A stretch of 64,000 nt of DNA from contig NZ_FMXC01000003.1 in NCBI RefSeq assembly GCF_900103655.1, positions 54,984-118,983 of the forward strand, written 5' to 3'. Shown in pieces: positions 50,049 to 60,380 of this stretch (positions within the stretch are counted from its first letter, which is position 1; every line of letters starts with the position of its first letter). Both the position numbers and the translations under genes were made by a program. A model generated the notes under the pieces. The model was not told where the DNA came from. It ran no database searches and worked only from the letters and a program-made list of their open reading frames with translations. This DNA comes from Lactobacillus kefiranofaciens (GTDB taxonomy: Bacteria; Bacillota; Bacilli; Lactobacillales; Lactobacillaceae).

Positions 50049-51344
50049 TTACAAATTATCTCGTTGCATTTGCCTTAATTTTTGATAGATTGCTTTGTAC
50101 CTAGCTTCGATCTTAGAATTGCCTTTAGGAGCAAAGTAACTGACATTTTTTAGATTATTAGGCAAATATTGTTGTGCTACCCAGTCATTTTGATAATCGT
50201 GAGGATAGATGTAATTGAGACCATGACCTAATTTTTTAGCGCCAGAATAATGGGCGTCTTTTAGGTTATCAGGGATAGAACCAATCTTTTTAGTTTTTAC
50301 ATCATTAATGGCCGCATCGATGGCAGTCATTGCGCTGTTGCTCTTAGCTGATAAAGCTAGTTCAATCACGGCATTGGCTAAAGGAATTCGAGCCTCAGGC
50401 AAGCCAATCGTCTGTGCTGCATTGATGGCGGTAATTGCATGTTGGGCAGCTGAAGGATTGGCCAGGCCGATATCTTCATAGGCGATAACCGTTAGCCTAC
50501 GACAGATTGAGATTAAATCTCCTGATTCGATTAAACGGGCAAGATAATGCAGAGCTGCATCTGTATCAGAACCACGAATTGATTTTTGAAAGGCAGATAC
50601 AAGATCATAATGACCGTCGCCTGAAGCATCAAAGTTTTGCACTTTCATTTGAATGGAATCAGCCATTTCTTGTTGCGTAATCGTGATTTGTGAATCGTCT
50701 TGGTGATTATCTTTTAGCTCTTGCTTAGTAGATAGAACTGCTAATTCTAGGCTATTTAAAGTTGATCGTAAGTCACCATTTCCTTTTTCAATTAGCAATT
50801 TGCGGGCATCATCAGTTAGTTTAACTTGGTAGTTGCCTAAGCCGTTTTCCTTATCTGTTAATGCACGATCAATTGCATGGGAAGCATCTTCACTAGATAA
50901 AGGCTTTAATTCAAAAATTTGACAACGTGAACGAATGGCAGGGGAGATTGAAATATATGGATTCTCTGTAGTAGCTCCGATTAAAATTATTTGTCCAGAT
51001 TCAAGTAAAGGCAAAAGAAAGTCCTGCTTAGTTTTATCTAAACGATGAATTTCATCTAATAATAAAACCACAGTTCCACTCATTTTGCCTTCGGCAGCTA
51101 CTTGCTGCAGTTGCTTTTTGCTATCAGTAGCTGCATTAAGTTTTCTAAAAGCATATTTAGTTGATCCAGCAATGGCACTAGCAATGCTTGTTTTACCAAT
51201 GCCAGGTGGGCCATAAAGAATCATAGACGAAAGCAAACGTGCTTCGACCATTCGCCGAATTATTTTACCGGGACCAATTAAGTGCTGCTGCCCCACAACT
51301 TGATCCAGATTTTGTGGGCGCATGCGGTAAGCTAATGGTTTCAT
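50049..51344 (-). CDS. rarA: Replication-associated recombination protein A
   Basis: A 431-aa AAA+ ATPase acting at stalled replication forks. Walker A GPPGIGKTS near residue 45, Walker B LLLDEIHRL near 94, sensor GATTENPY near 120, and the C-terminal MgsA helical domain (GSDTDAALHYLARLI..EDIGLANP). Length normal. The start overlaps the yueI stop by one base, so the two are an operon. Confidence 0.95.
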   Translation of the reverse strand: MKPLAYRMRPQNLDQVVGQQHLIGPGKIIRRMVEARLLSSMILYGPPGIGKTSIASAIAGSTKYAFRKLNAATDSKKQLQQVAAEGKMSGTVVLLLDEIHRLDKTKQDFLLPLLESGQIILIGATTENPYISISPAIRSRCQIFELKPLSSEDASHAIDRALTDKENGLGNYQVKLTDDARKLLIEKGNGDLRSTLNSLELAVLSTKQELKDNHQDDSQITITQQEMADSIQMKVQNFDASGDGHYDLVSAFQKSIRGSDTDAALHYLARLIESGDLISICRRLTVIAYEDIGLANPSAAQHAITAINAAQTIGLPEARIPLANAVIELALSAKSNSAMTAIDAAINDVKTKKIGSIPDNLKDAHYSGAKKLGHGLNYIYPHDYQNDWVAQQYLPNNLKNVSYFAPKGNSKIEARYKAIYQKLRQMQRDNL

Positions 51345-51811
51345 TATTTATCTCCATGAAATAAGCGGTGGAAAAAGCCTTCTTTTTTCTCTGGCGCAGT
51401 TAATTCACTTTTAGGTATTTCTGGTGCAAAAACTTGTGCAATTTCAATTCGTGGCCGGTTAATTGCATATTTAGCCACTACCAGGACGGCTGAATCTTCA
51501 GGGCCAGTCTTCGCCGTTTCATTATTAACTAAAGTAAAAGGAATACTATATTTGCTACAATTGGCTTCAACTTCACCTAAGAAGCCATCATCGGTAATAT
51601 TACCGTTAATTAAAATCGTATATTTCTTAAAATCAGCGATATGCTGCAAAAAGAGTGCAGTTAACTTAGAATCTTTAACTTCGGTATTATTCATTCGTAC
51701 ATAAACTCGCTCACGCAAAGAACCTAAATAACGTCGGCGTTCATCGGGTTTAGTTTGAGGGGTGATCCCTTGTGCAGCTTGTTCAACACGTTTATTTAAA
51801 TCTTCAGTCAT
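51344..51811 (-). CDS. YueI family protein (DUF1694)
   Basis: A 155-aa cytoplasmic protein of the YueI/DUF1694 type. N-terminal EDLNKRVEQAAQGITPQTKPDERRR-like stretch, then ERVYVRM and KKYTILING segments typical of the family. Function unknown. Co-transcribed with rarA, a common arrangement in lactobacilli. aaaggatgg site before ATG. Confidence 0.85.
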   Translation of the reverse strand: MTEDLNKRVEQAAQGITPQTKPDERRRYLGSLRERVYVRMNNTEVKDSKLTALFLQHIADFKKYTILINGNITDDGFLGEVEANCSKYSIPFTLVNNETAKTGPEDSAVLVVAKYAINRPRIEIAQVFAPEIPKSELTAPEKKEGFFHRLFHGDK

Positions 51812-51837
51812 CGAACCATCCTTTCTTCTAAATTATT

Positions 51838-51877
51838 GTAACAAAAAAACCTCTCCCGACGTGGGGAAAGGCTTTTC
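51838..51877 (-). terminator. Terminator of rpsD
   Basis: On the minus strand, CCTTTCCCC / GGGAGAGG hairpin followed by T7, just after the rpsD stop. Confidence 0.85.
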
Positions 51878-51898
51878 TGACAAAATAAAATGTAAGTA

Positions 51899-52510
51899 TT
51901 AAAGTAACTTGTTGTACCATTCAACGACAAGAGCTTCGTCAACTTCTGGTTCCATTTCGTCACGTTCTGGTAAACGTACAAGAGTACCTTCTATCTTGTT
52001 GTCATCAAATGAAACAAATGATGGACGAGCAGTAACTGCATCTAAGGCATCCTTAACTTGTTGCAAGTTCTTTGACTTTTCCTTCAAGCCAACGACTTGA
52101 CCAACGCTGACTTCGTATGAAGGAATGTCAACACGTTTGCCATCAACGGTAATGTGGCCGTGGTTAACTAATTGTCTAGCTTGTTCTCTAGTAGTAGCTA
52201 AACCAAGGCGGTAAACGATGTTGTCCAAACGACGTTCAAGTAAAATCATGAAGTTAGTACCATGTTCACCTTCACGAATCTTACCAGCACGGTTAAACAA
52301 AGTTCTAAATTGACGTTCGTTTAAGCCATACATCCAACGTAACTTTTGCTTTTCGTGCAATTGTTGACCGTATTCTGACAAACGACCGCGGCTGTTAGGA
52401 CCGTGTTGACCTGGAGCGTAGTTACGACGGGAAATTTCCTTACCAGTACCTGAAAGGGAGATACCCAATCTTCTTGAACGTTTCCAACTTGGACCTGTAT
52501 ATCTTGACAT
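51899..52510 (-). CDS. rpsD: 30S ribosomal protein S4
   Basis: A 203-aa primary 16S rRNA-binding protein. Start [16 protein letters not shown], no zinc cysteines (C- form), S4 RNA-binding domain ([15 protein letters not shown] near 90). In Firmicutes it is a stand-alone gene that represses its own translation or transcription by binding its leader. tggagga site upstream. Confidence 0.97.
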   Translation of the reverse strand: MSRYTGPSWKRSRRLGISLSGTGKEISRRNYAPGQHGPNSRGRLSEYGQQLHEKQKLRWMYGLNERQFRTLFNRAGKIREGEHGTNFMILLERRLDNIVYRLGLATTREQARQLVNHGHITVDGKRVDIPSYEVSVGQVVGLKEKSKNLQQVKDALDAVTARPSFVSFDDNKIEGTLVRLPERDEMEPEVDEALVVEWYNKLL

Positions 52511-52690
52511 AAAAATCCTCCATAAAATTTAAAATAATAATTTCTGGAGTAAAATATTACGAATAAGCTCAACATTCGTGCATCTTGGATTTACATTTTC
52601 GCCCAATGCAGCGCGGGTTACTCGTTCACTTAAGAGTTTCAAGATGTTGACGTTCTTGTCACTTATTGCTGCAAATATTTTACACGAATA
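52511..52690 (-). promoter_or_regulatory. Likely S4-autoregulatory leader of rpsD
   Basis: About 175 nt untranslated leader on the minus strand after a good promoter (TTGATT 52716-52721, 17-bp spacer, TATAAT 52693-52698). It contains self-complementary parts (TCAACAT with ATGTTGA; CATCTTG with CAAGATG) spaced to allow nested stems or a pseudoknot, as expected for an S4-binding leader. No terminator is seen before the gene. Confidence 0.5.
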
Positions 52691-52792
52691 GTATTATAGA
52701 GGCTTTAGAATAATAAATCAAGAAATAGATCAGCTTTTCCACCTCTTTAGCTCATGTTTTGTTATAATTATGTTAGTTTTGGAGGATAAACA

Positions 52793-54505
52793 ATGTCATC
52801 AATTCAAGCTATTATTATCATTGCCGTTGTGATTCTGATCATTGTCGTTATTGCAGCTATGCTGTTAACTAATCGCAAGCAGCTGCGCGAGATTGAAGTC
52901 GTTGATGCAGCTTTAAATGAAATTGAAAACATGCATCTAGAGAACGCAATTGAACGATTAGATAAGATGGATCTGGCTGGCGAAAGTTTAACCACATTAA
53001 ATACTTGGCGCAAAAGCTACGTTGAAGCATCCACGAAGAAATTGCCAAAGGTGCAAAAATTAATTGAGGAAGCTGCAAACGAAAATACTAGTTATAAGCT
53101 CTTTAAATCTAGAAAAAATATTAAGCAAGCCCAAGAAATTATCAAGCCCACCTTGGAAGATGCTCGTAATACTAAGGCAGTTTTTACTGAATTGCTTGAG
53201 TCCAATAAGGAAAATCAAATTCGGTATGATGCGCTGATTAAGGTTTACCGTGAATTAAGAAAATCAGTTTTAGCAGGGTCTTTTGAATATGGTGATGCCA
53301 TTGATCAGATTGAGGACCAATTGGCGTCGATGGAAAGGGACTTTGAGGAAGCTAAGAATCTTTCTTCTCAAGGAGATCATGTTGAGGCTAAGCGAGTTCT
53401 GTCTAAGATTCGTATGTCATTAGGAGCTTTGCAAAAGAGATTGCCTAAGATTAAAGAGGCTTACCATCAATTAGCAGTAGTATTTCAAGATCAATTAAAG
53501 GAATTATCAAATGTATATAAAAAGATGATTTCAGAAAAGTACTATATTACTGACATTGATGTTTTAGCTAGGATCAAAGAAATTCATGATGAAATCGATC
53601 AAGCATGCAAACTATTAGCAGAAACCAAGGTTGAAGATCTGGATCAAGCTAATAAGAAGATTTCTGGTGAAATTGATCAGCTGTATGACGTGCTAGCTAA
53701 GGAATATAAGGCTCGCCCTTTCGTTGAAAAAAATCAGAATAAAATGTTGACGCTAATTGCGCATCAACAAGCTGCTTCCAAAAAGTTGGTAGAAAAGTTG
53801 CAGCACATTGATGAAAGCTATGAACTAACTCATGGTGAGCTAGAGAAGAGCAAGGAATTAGAACAAGAAGTCAACAACATGAACCGGCAATATACTGTTG
53901 ACACGCAAAGTATTGCCGATGGCAAGGGTGTTTATTCCGCTATTCAAGATTCTTGGCTTCAGATGCTTGATCGTCTGCGTGAGATTGATCAAGAACAAGC
54001 GAAGATGTCCACTGACGTTGATGGTCTGTATGATTCGGAAAATGTTGCTAATGATTCAATCAAGCGCTTTAAGCAAGAAGTTTCTCTAGTCTATCGCCGA
54101 CTAGAAAGACGCAATTTGCCTGGTAATCCAGACAGTTTTGTGCAGATGTATACTTTGGTCGTAAATGAGATTGGTCATGTTAGTGATGAGCTTAGTCAAG
54201 TTAGAATTAATATGGAAAAAATCTCGTCTGAATTGATTCAAATTTCAGATGACGTTGAACGGCTAAAGCGTGAAGCTGATGATATCATTAATTCGGCTAA
54301 TTTGGTTGAGTTGACTATGCAATATTCAAACAAATACGCTGATAAAGATACAATGAAGCAGGCACAAAAGAGAGCCCTACAGTTGTTTGATGAGTTTAAT
54401 TATAAGGAAGCCTTAGATACAATTGCTACTGCATTGGAAAAAGCAGAGCCAGGTAGTTATCAAAGACTAGAAAATGCTTATTATTCAGAACAAAAGAATG
54501 AATAA
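52793..54505 (+). CDS. ezrA: Septation ring formation regulator EzrA
   Basis: A 570-aa protein: one N-terminal membrane span (about 4-25), then spectrin-like coiled-coil repeats to the end. EzrA limits FtsZ ring formation and links division to wall synthesis. Length matches the family. TATAAT at 52763 and tggagga before the ATG. Monocistronic. Confidence 0.94.
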   Translation: MSSIQAIIIIAVVILIIVVIAAMLLTNRKQLREIEVVDAALNEIENMHLENAIERLDKMDLAGESLTTLNTWRKSYVEASTKKLPKVQKLIEEAANENTSYKLFKSRKNIKQAQEIIKPTLEDARNTKAVFTELLESNKENQIRYDALIKVYRELRKSVLAGSFEYGDAIDQIEDQLASMERDFEEAKNLSSQGDHVEAKRVLSKIRMSLGALQKRLPKIKEAYHQLAVVFQDQLKELSNVYKKMISEKYYITDIDVLARIKEIHDEIDQACKLLAETKVEDLDQANKKISGEIDQLYDVLAKEYKARPFVEKNQNKMLTLIAHQQAASKKLVEKLQHIDESYELTHGELEKSKELEQEVNNMNRQYTVDTQSIADGKGVYSAIQDSWLQMLDRLREIDQEQAKMSTDVDGLYDSENVANDSIKRFKQEVSLVYRRLERRNLPGNPDSFVQMYTLVVNEIGHVSDELSQVRINMEKISSELIQISDDVERLKREADDIINSANLVELTMQYSNKYADKDTMKQAQKRALQLFDEFNYKEALDTIATALEKAEPGSYQRLENAYYSEQKNE

Positions 54506-54546
54506 TTGAAGTATTGGATAATTTAAGCTAAAATTTAATAGTCATT

Positions 54547-54578
54547 GAAGCGGTCAAAGATTTGACCGTTTTTTAATA
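54547..54578 (+). terminator. Terminator after ezrA
   Basis: GCGGTCAAA / TTTGACCGT hairpin with T6. Confidence 0.85.
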
Positions 54579-54592
54579 GGGGAGTTTTGATC

Positions 54593-55753
54593 GTGATTTA
54601 TTTTGATAATAGTGCAACAACAAGAATCGATCCTCAAGTTTTAGATACATATAATAAGGTAGCAACTAATATTTGGGGTAATCCTTCAAGCTTGCATAAG
54701 ATGGGAGATCGTGCTCATCAATTGCTTGAAGCATCACGTAAACAAATTGCAGATTTATTGGGAACTAAGCAGCATGAAATTTTCTTCACCTCTGGTGGCA
54801 CGGAATCTAATAATACTGCAATTAAGGGAACCGCGATTCAAAAGCGTGAGTTTGGCAAACACATTATTACTTCTAGTGTTGAACATGCTTCGGTTGCTAA
54901 TAGTTTTACTGCCTTAGAGGATTTAGGCTGGCGTGTAACACGTTTGCCAGTTGATAAAGAAGGCAGAGTTAATGTTAATGACCTTAGAAACGCACTTGAT
55001 TCTGATACAACCTTGGTATCAATCATGGGAGTTAATAATGAAATTGGCACGATCCAACCGATTGATGAGATTAGCGACTTATTAGAGAATTATCCAACTA
55101 TTCAATTCCATGTAGATAATGTACAAGCATTAGGAAAGAATATTTGGGATAAGATATTTACGCCAAGAGTTGATTTGTCTAGTTTGTCAGCTCATAAGTT
55201 CCATGCACCACGAGGGATTGGCATTCTTTATAAAAAAGAAGGCAAGATGCTGTCTCCACTTCATGATGGTGGTGGTCAAGAAAAAGGATTGCGTTCTGGT
55301 ACCGAGAATTTACCAGCAATTGCCGGGATGGCTAAGGCTATCCGCCTTTTGTTAGAAAATGAACCTGAAAAAGCAAACCGCGAAGCAGCAATTAAGGCAA
55401 AAATCGTTGACTATTTGAAAGATAAGCCAGGAATTGATATCTTTTCACCAGTAAGTGACGGTTTTGCACCACATATTCTTTGCTTTGCATTAGAAGGAAT
55501 TCGTGGTGAAACCTTAGTCCATACTTTGGAAGATCAAGATATTTATACTTCAACTACTTCTGCTTGTGCATCAAAGACTGCAGATGAAGCCAGCACCTTG
55601 GTTTCTATGCGAATTGATGATAAGATTGCTACGAGTGCAATTCGATTGAGTTTTGATGAAACTAATACGCTTGCTGAAGCAGACGAATTTATCAAGGTCT
55701 TTGATAAGATTTACAATCATTTTGCTAAAATTAATCATTTGGGAGAAAATTAA
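54593..55753 (+). CDS. iscS: Cysteine desulfurase (ThiI partner)
   Basis: A 386-aa PLP enzyme of the NifS/IscS class. N-terminal [13 protein letters not shown], the PLP-lysine in [10 protein letters not shown] near residue 200, [14 protein letters not shown] near 228, and the active-site Cys in TTSACASK near 325. It is followed without a gap by thiI, so it probably supplies persulfide sulfur for tRNA s4U8, as NifZ does for ThiI in Bacillus. GTG at 54593 is preferred (9 bases from ggggag); TTG at 54587 is too close. Confidence 0.92.
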   Translation: MIYFDNSATTRIDPQVLDTYNKVATNIWGNPSSLHKMGDRAHQLLEASRKQIADLLGTKQHEIFFTSGGTESNNTAIKGTAIQKREFGKHIITSSVEHASVANSFTALEDLGWRVTRLPVDKEGRVNVNDLRNALDSDTTLVSIMGVNNEIGTIQPIDEISDLLENYPTIQFHVDNVQALGKNIWDKIFTPRVDLSSLSAHKFHAPRGIGILYKKEGKMLSPLHDGGGQEKGLRSGTENLPAIAGMAKAIRLLLENEPEKANREAAIKAKIVDYLKDKPGIDIFSPVSDGFAPHILCFALEGIRGETLVHTLEDQDIYTSTTSACASKTADEASTLVSMRIDDKIATSAIRLSFDETNTLAEADEFIKVFDKIYNHFAKINHLGEN

Positions 55754-56970
55754 TGGAATATACAGAAGTTATGGTCCGTTATGGGGAGCTCTCAACTAAG
55801 GGAAAGAATCGCAAGGACTTCATCAATCGCTTAGCTAGCAACATTGAAAAAGTTTTAAAAGATTTTCCTCAAATTGACTTTCACCCTCGTCACGACCGGA
55901 TGCATATTGTTTTAAATGGCGCACCTTTTGCGGAAGTAGATAAGCGCCTTAAGAAAGTATTTGGTATTCAAACCTACTCACCAGCTATCAAAATTCCTAA
56001 GACTTTGGAAGATATTGAAAAGACTTCTTTAGAATTAATGCAGGAAACTTTTAAGCCTGGCATGACTTTTAAGGTTAATACTAAGCGTAGTGATCACAAG
56101 TTTGAATATGATACTAACCAACTTAACAATTTGGTTGGTGATTATTTATTCGATCATATCGACCACTTGAAGGCTGAAATGAAGCACCCTGATTTAGTAC
56201 TTAGAATCGAAGTGCGTCAAGATGCTGTTTATATTTCTAACCAATTGCTTCATGGTATCGGCGGGATGCCCGTTGGTACTGCTGGCAAGGCTGTGATGAT
56301 GCTTAGTGGTGGTATTGATTCACCAGTTGCTTCATATCTTGCAATGAAGCGTGGGGTTGATATTGAAATGGTGCACTTCTTCAGTCCACCTTACACTACT
56401 GAAAAAGCTTTAGCTAAGGCTAAGGAATTAACTGGTATTTTGGCAAACTATGCAGGTAAGATTAACTTTATCGCTGTGCCATTTGCTGAAATTCAGGAAA
56501 CTATCAAGGAAAAATTGCCAGAAGGTTACTTGATGACTGTACAACGTCGCTTCATGTTGCAACTTGCAGACCGTATTCGTGCTAAGCGCGGTGGTCTTGC
56601 AATCTTTAACGGTGAATCTGTTGGTCAAGTTGCTTCACAGACTTTGCAATCAATGGTTGCTATTAACGATGTGACAACTACACCAGTTATTCGTCCAGTT
56701 GCTACAATGGATAAGACTGAAATTATTAAATTGGCAGAAGATATTGGTACTTTTGATCTTTCAATTCAACCATTTGAAGATTGTTGTACTATCTTTGCTC
56801 CACCACGTCCTAAGACTAAGCCAAAGCTTGATAAGGCTCGTGAATACGAAGCTCGTCTTGATGTTGAAGGCTTGATTCAAAGAGCGATGGATGGAATTGA
56901 AGTAATGCCAATTTATCCAAATGAAAAATTTATCAACGATAAGATCGAAGAAGATCAAGATTTGTTGTAA
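55753..56970 (+). CDS. thiI: tRNA 4-thiouridine synthase ThiI
   Basis: A 405-aa protein: NFLD and THUMP domains (1-165), then the PP-loop adenylase with [10 protein letters not shown] near residue 181. No C-terminal rhodanese domain, the usual Firmicute form; a CC pair ([10 protein letters not shown]) near 344 is present. It adenylates and thiolates U8 of tRNA. Starts at the last base of the desulfurase gene. Confidence 0.95.
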   Translation: MEYTEVMVRYGELSTKGKNRKDFINRLASNIEKVLKDFPQIDFHPRHDRMHIVLNGAPFAEVDKRLKKVFGIQTYSPAIKIPKTLEDIEKTSLELMQETFKPGMTFKVNTKRSDHKFEYDTNQLNNLVGDYLFDHIDHLKAEMKHPDLVLRIEVRQDAVYISNQLLHGIGGMPVGTAGKAVMMLSGGIDSPVASYLAMKRGVDIEMVHFFSPPYTTEKALAKAKELTGILANYAGKINFIAVPFAEIQETIKEKLPEGYLMTVQRRFMLQLADRIRAKRGGLAIFNGESVGQVASQTLQSMVAINDVTTTPVIRPVATMDKTEIIKLAEDIGTFDLSIQPFEDCCTIFAPPRPKTKPKLDKAREYEARLDVEGLIQRAMDGIEVMPIYPNEKFINDKIEEDQDLL

Positions 56971-56976
56971 AAAGTT

Positions 56977-57008
56977 ATGCCGACAGAATGATCTGTTGGC
57001 ATTTTTTG
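56977..57008 (+). terminator. Terminator after thiI
   Basis: ATGCCGACAGA / CTGTTGGCAT hairpin followed by T6. Confidence 0.85.
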
Positions 57009-57027
57009 TAGAAAAAGGTAAAAAACA

Positions 57028-57905
57028 GTGAAGATCGGAAAATTACTAAGAGAAACTAGATTGGTAGCTGGACTTACTCAAACTGAAATGGCGGCAGGAG
57101 CTATTTCAGAATCGTTTTATTCCAAAGTTGAACGAGGTGTCCATAATATTGATGCCGATACCTTGGTTGAGGTTTTGAAAGCAAATCATATTAATCCAGT
57201 TCAATTCTTCTCCAGAACGCTGGATGGTCCAATGCAGGAATCACCGCATAAAAAGAGTATATTGGATGCTGGCTTTATGGTGAAAAAAATAGTACGTAGT
57301 GCTAATAAAAGAGATCTAGAGAAATTAGGTCAACTAAAAAAAGAGATTGATCAAGCTGAAGAACAAGGTAAACCGTATTATATTTGGATCTCTTATGTAT
57401 TGGAGTTAATGACTACGTGGATAACTCATTCAACCGATGATATATCAGAACCGGTTAAAAAGAAGATTAAGCATTTATATAAAGGAGATAATTGGGGATT
57501 TATTAACTATGAATATTTAGGGATGGCTTTTATTGCCTTAACTCCAGAACAAGTACTCAATTTTTCTCATACTGCTTATCAAAGCTATGAAAAAACTCAG
57601 AAAATACCTTAAGTTATACAAATATAGTTGGCATTGCTGATTTAACAATCGATTTCTTAATGTATGCGTATATACACAACTTTAATAAGGAATTATGCGC
57701 AGAAACATTTGCTTTTTTTGATAAAAATATTCCATATGAAGCAAGCTTTTATCAACGTAGAGTAATAATCAGACTTTATAAGGCTTTATTTGACAATGAT
57801 ACTGAGAAAGTAGATTTCTATACCCGCTTATTGGAGGAAGATAATTTTACTTTTTGTTTGCAAAATGTACCGATTACTAAAAAGGATAGTTCTCATGCGC
57901 ATTGA
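57028..57905 (+). pseudogene. Rgg-like transcriptional regulator 1, frameshifted
   Basis: N-terminal XRE helix-turn-helix (IGKLLRETRLVAGLTQTEM..SFYSKVERG) then a helical C-terminal region as in Rgg/GadR/MutR peptide-sensing regulators. The first frame stops at 57610-57612 after YEKTQKIP. The next frame is open through VGIADLTIDFLMYAYIH to 57905, and lines up with the intact paralogue at 59596. One T lost from the CCTT stretch (57607-57610) would explain it. GTG start at 57028. Overlaps the rsuA start by 11 bases. Confidence 0.75.
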
Positions 57906-58605
57906 TAAATATTTAGCTAATATGAATGTCGGCTCCAGAAAAGAAGTGCACGTTTTAATTAAAAAAGGCATTGTCACTGTAAATGGTGATGTGGTAAAAA
58001 CACCAAAACAGCAGGTTAAGGAATCCGATGAAGTATTGGTAGATGGCCAAGAGGTCAATTATCAAAAATATCATTACTTCTTGATGAACAAGCCCAAGGG
58101 CGTACTTTCAGCGACTGAAGACCGTAGTCAAAGAACGGTAATCTCATTGCTCAAGCCGCAGGATCAATATCAAGGAATTACGCCGGTAGGACGATTGGAT
58201 AAAGATACAACCGGCTTGCTGTTACTTACTAATGATGGTCAACTAAATCATGAATTGCTTGCACCTAATAAGCACGTTGATAAAATTTATCGTGCCAAAA
58301 TTGCGGGTGTGGCTGATGACGAAACGGTGAAGACCTTTGCTAGTGGCATGACTTTAGGTGATGGAACTAAACTTAAGCCAGCAGAGTTGAAGATTCTTGC
58401 CCAAGATGAAGAGCATGATAGCTCTGAAATTGAGATTAAAATTCGTGAAGGAAAATATCATCAAATTAAGCGCATGTTTGGTGCGGTAGGGATGAAAGTA
58501 GTTGAACTTGAACGAATTTCAATGGGTAAATTGAAGTTGCCGAAAGATTTAAAGCGCGGTAATTATATTGAATTGAGTTTAGATGATGTAAGCAAGATTA
58601 AATAG
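57895..58605 (+). CDS. rsuA: 16S rRNA pseudouridine synthase (RsuA family)
   Basis: A 236-aa enzyme: S4 RNA-binding domain (MRIDKYLANMNVGSRKE), then the catalytic domain with the Asp in GRLDKDTTGLLLLTNDG near residue 101. The family isomerises uridine in 16S rRNA (position 516 in E. coli). ATG at 57895 with aaaaagga upstream. It is an unexpected core gene between the first and second Rgg-like genes; the order suggests regulator duplications around it. Confidence 0.92.
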   Translation: MRIDKYLANMNVGSRKEVHVLIKKGIVTVNGDVVKTPKQQVKESDEVLVDGQEVNYQKYHYFLMNKPKGVLSATEDRSQRTVISLLKPQDQYQGITPVGRLDKDTTGLLLLTNDGQLNHELLAPNKHVDKIYRAKIAGVADDETVKTFASGMTLGDGTKLKPAELKILAQDEEHDSSEIEIKIREGKYHQIKRMFGAVGMKVVELERISMGKLKLPKDLKRGNYIELSLDDVSKIK

Positions 58606-58619
58606 GACGGAATAAAGAG

Positions 58620-59446
58620 ATGACAATCGGTGAGGCACTAAAAAGTGTGCGTTTGCATGCAGGAATAAGTCAGACAGAAATGGCAGCGGGAATTGTAAGT
58701 GAATCTTTTTATTCTAAAGTTGAACGCGGTGTCCATGCGATTGATGCTGAAACTTTAATTGAATTTTGTCGGTTCATCATTTTGTCGGTTCATCGTTTTG
58801 ATGTTACTGGCTTTTTTGCACAAATTAATAATCAGTCATCTACTGGACCATTTTTTGAGTTAACTAGTGAGATTACTTTTGCTCAAAATAGAAGAGATAT
58901 AAAGGCGTTAGATAAAATCAAACAGAGAATTGAAGATGGTGGGGTACAAGTTCCGCAATGGCTCAAATTCAAACTTGAGTTAGCTTATGCTTGGGCCTTA
59001 CGTTCAAATGATAAAATTTCTCCTGAAATGAAGAAAAAATAAAGAAGTTGTTTTTGAATGAAAGTTGGGATCAGACATCTTATCATTTTTTGAGTCAGGT
59101 AGTAATTTTCTTGGATGTTAATGATTCAAAGCAGTTCGTAGAGGCTGCTTATGCTGCATATCGTAAACATCCCGCTACCGATACCTTTACTTTGCAGTTT
59201 ATGGCTTTTATTACGATAAATTATTTGAATTGTTGCTATCATCAAGATGCTGATAAAAGTTATGCGGAAAGTACATTTAAGTTTTTGCAAGAATTGCCGG
59301 TAGATCCTGCAATTGGCTTGGAAAAGTTGATAGGTAAGTTCTATCAAGCTGTTTTTAGTGGTGATGAACAGAAAGCCAGATCTTTAAAATCAATTATTCA
59401 AGACTGTGGTTATGCGTCAATAATTGATGATATCGAAATTGATTAA
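58620..59446 (+). pseudogene. Rgg-like transcriptional regulator 2, frameshifted
   Basis: Paralogue of the regulator at 57028 with the same HTH (QTEMAAGIVSESFYSKVERGVHAID). After MKKK the frame stops at 59040-59042. The second frame continues from 59048 (LNESWDQTSYHFLSQVV..) to 59446. Adding one A to the run at 59034-59039 restores MKKKIKKLFLNES. It also carries a 16-bp tandem duplication (58763-58794) just after the HTH; with a one-base change nearby this adds about five residues in frame. Confidence 0.78.
58763..58794 (+). repeat. Perfect 16-bp tandem duplication in regulator 2
   Basis: Units 58763-58778 and 58779-58794 are identical, producing the odd stretch FCRFIILSVHRF between the HTH and the sensor region. 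Confidence 0.95.
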
Positions 59447-59451
59447 TAAAT

Positions 59452-59502
59452 AAATCGCATCTTTTGAGCTATTTTTTAGCTTGAGGGATGCGATTTTTTT
59501 GC
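59452..59502 (+). terminator. Terminator after regulator 2
   Basis: AAATCGCATC / GATGCGATTT outer stem with an inner hairpin and a T7 tract. Confidence 0.8.
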
Positions 59503-59535
59503 TTTTTTTAATAAAAATAGTCGTTTTGGAAGATT

Positions 59536-59553
59536 TTGAGACTTTTATCTCAA
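59536..59553. promoter_or_regulatory. Possible operator ahead of regulator 3
   Basis: Inverted repeat TTGAGA-N6-TCTCAA about 45-60 bases before the TTG start of regulator 3; suitable size for a dimeric HTH protein. Not tested. Confidence 0.35.
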
Positions 59554-59595
59554 TTGTTTATATATTAAAAATATGAAACAAATAAGGTAAAAAGT

Positions 59596-60375
59596 TTGAC
59601 TATTGGAGAACAACTAAGAGAAATACGAGATTCTTTGAACTTAACGCAGAAAGAGATGTGTGCTGGAGTAGTAACGGAATCTTTTTATTCTCGAGTAGAA
59701 AATAGAAAAAGTGAAATTAATATCGATGATCTGTTAGCGATTTTGAAGCAAAATCATGTTTCTATACGAGATTTCTTCGGCGTGTTTGATCAGTCAATGC
59801 AACGCAGCATTCAATATTGCTGCATTCAGTCAGCTATTAATAATCGCAATCTTGCATGGCTGAAAAAAGTGCAGACAGACGAACCTGGTTTTGAGGTAGA
59901 GTTAACCGCAATTATTGCTACCTTGTTGAATAAGAAGGCTCATCTTTCTGATGCGGCTCGGAGAAAAATAAAAAGCAATTTTGGTAGATTAGGTCAGTGG
60001 GATGAAACTGCGTTATGGAATATGGCTAGTTTTATGTCTTTGTATGATACGAATGAGTTAAAAATTTTAATTACAGATATTTGGGAAAATAGGGACAGCA
60101 TCAACTTGAATAACTCTTCAACGTTAGTTGCACTAGCAAATGTAATGATGAATTATTTAGGGCGCTTGTATCAGGAAAAAGCTCTCGGCGCAGTGCTAGA
60201 AACTATCCATTTTATAAAGGATTTGCCAACTAATCCTGTGATTATGTTCCAAAAGTTAGTTGCCATATATTATCTAGCTTTAATTAATCATGATCAAAAA
60301 CGATTAAATTTAATAATTCAAGTGTTACAGAAAAACGGCTACGATAATTATCTGGTTTGGCTTCCGAAAGGGTGA
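59596..60375 (+). CDS. Rgg-like transcriptional regulator 3 (intact)
   Basis: A 259-aa protein: HTH at 1-60 (LREIRDSLNLTQKEM..SFYSRVENRKSEIN), then an all-helical repeat-like region (about 75-255) as in Rgg/GadR/MutR regulators that bind small peptides. TTG start at 59596 with aaggtaaaaag upstream. It is the only undamaged member of the four paralogues in this window. No short hydrophobic peptide gene (SHP-like) was found next to it, so its ligand is unknown. Likely targets: neighbouring regulators or the surface protein at 61301. Confidence 0.82.
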   Translation: MTIGEQLREIRDSLNLTQKEMCAGVVTESFYSRVENRKSEINIDDLLAILKQNHVSIRDFFGVFDQSMQRSIQYCCIQSAINNRNLAWLKKVQTDEPGFEVELTAIIATLLNKKAHLSDAARRKIKSNFGRLGQWDETALWNMASFMSLYDTNELKILITDIWENRDSINLNNSSTLVALANVMMNYLGRLYQEKALGAVLETIHFIKDLPTNPVIMFQKLVAIYYLALINHDQKRLNLIIQVLQKNGYDNYLVWLPKG

Positions 60376-60380
60376 TAACA

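Noticed and set aside
57660..57905. Separate 81-aa gene
   Set aside because: Its product aligns with the C-terminal part of the intact Rgg-like paralogue, so it is the tail of the frameshifted regulator.
59447..59595. SHP-type pheromone gene next to regulator 3
   Set aside because: Searched both strands for a short hydrophobic ORF with a binding site; only a 5-codon ATG frame exists.
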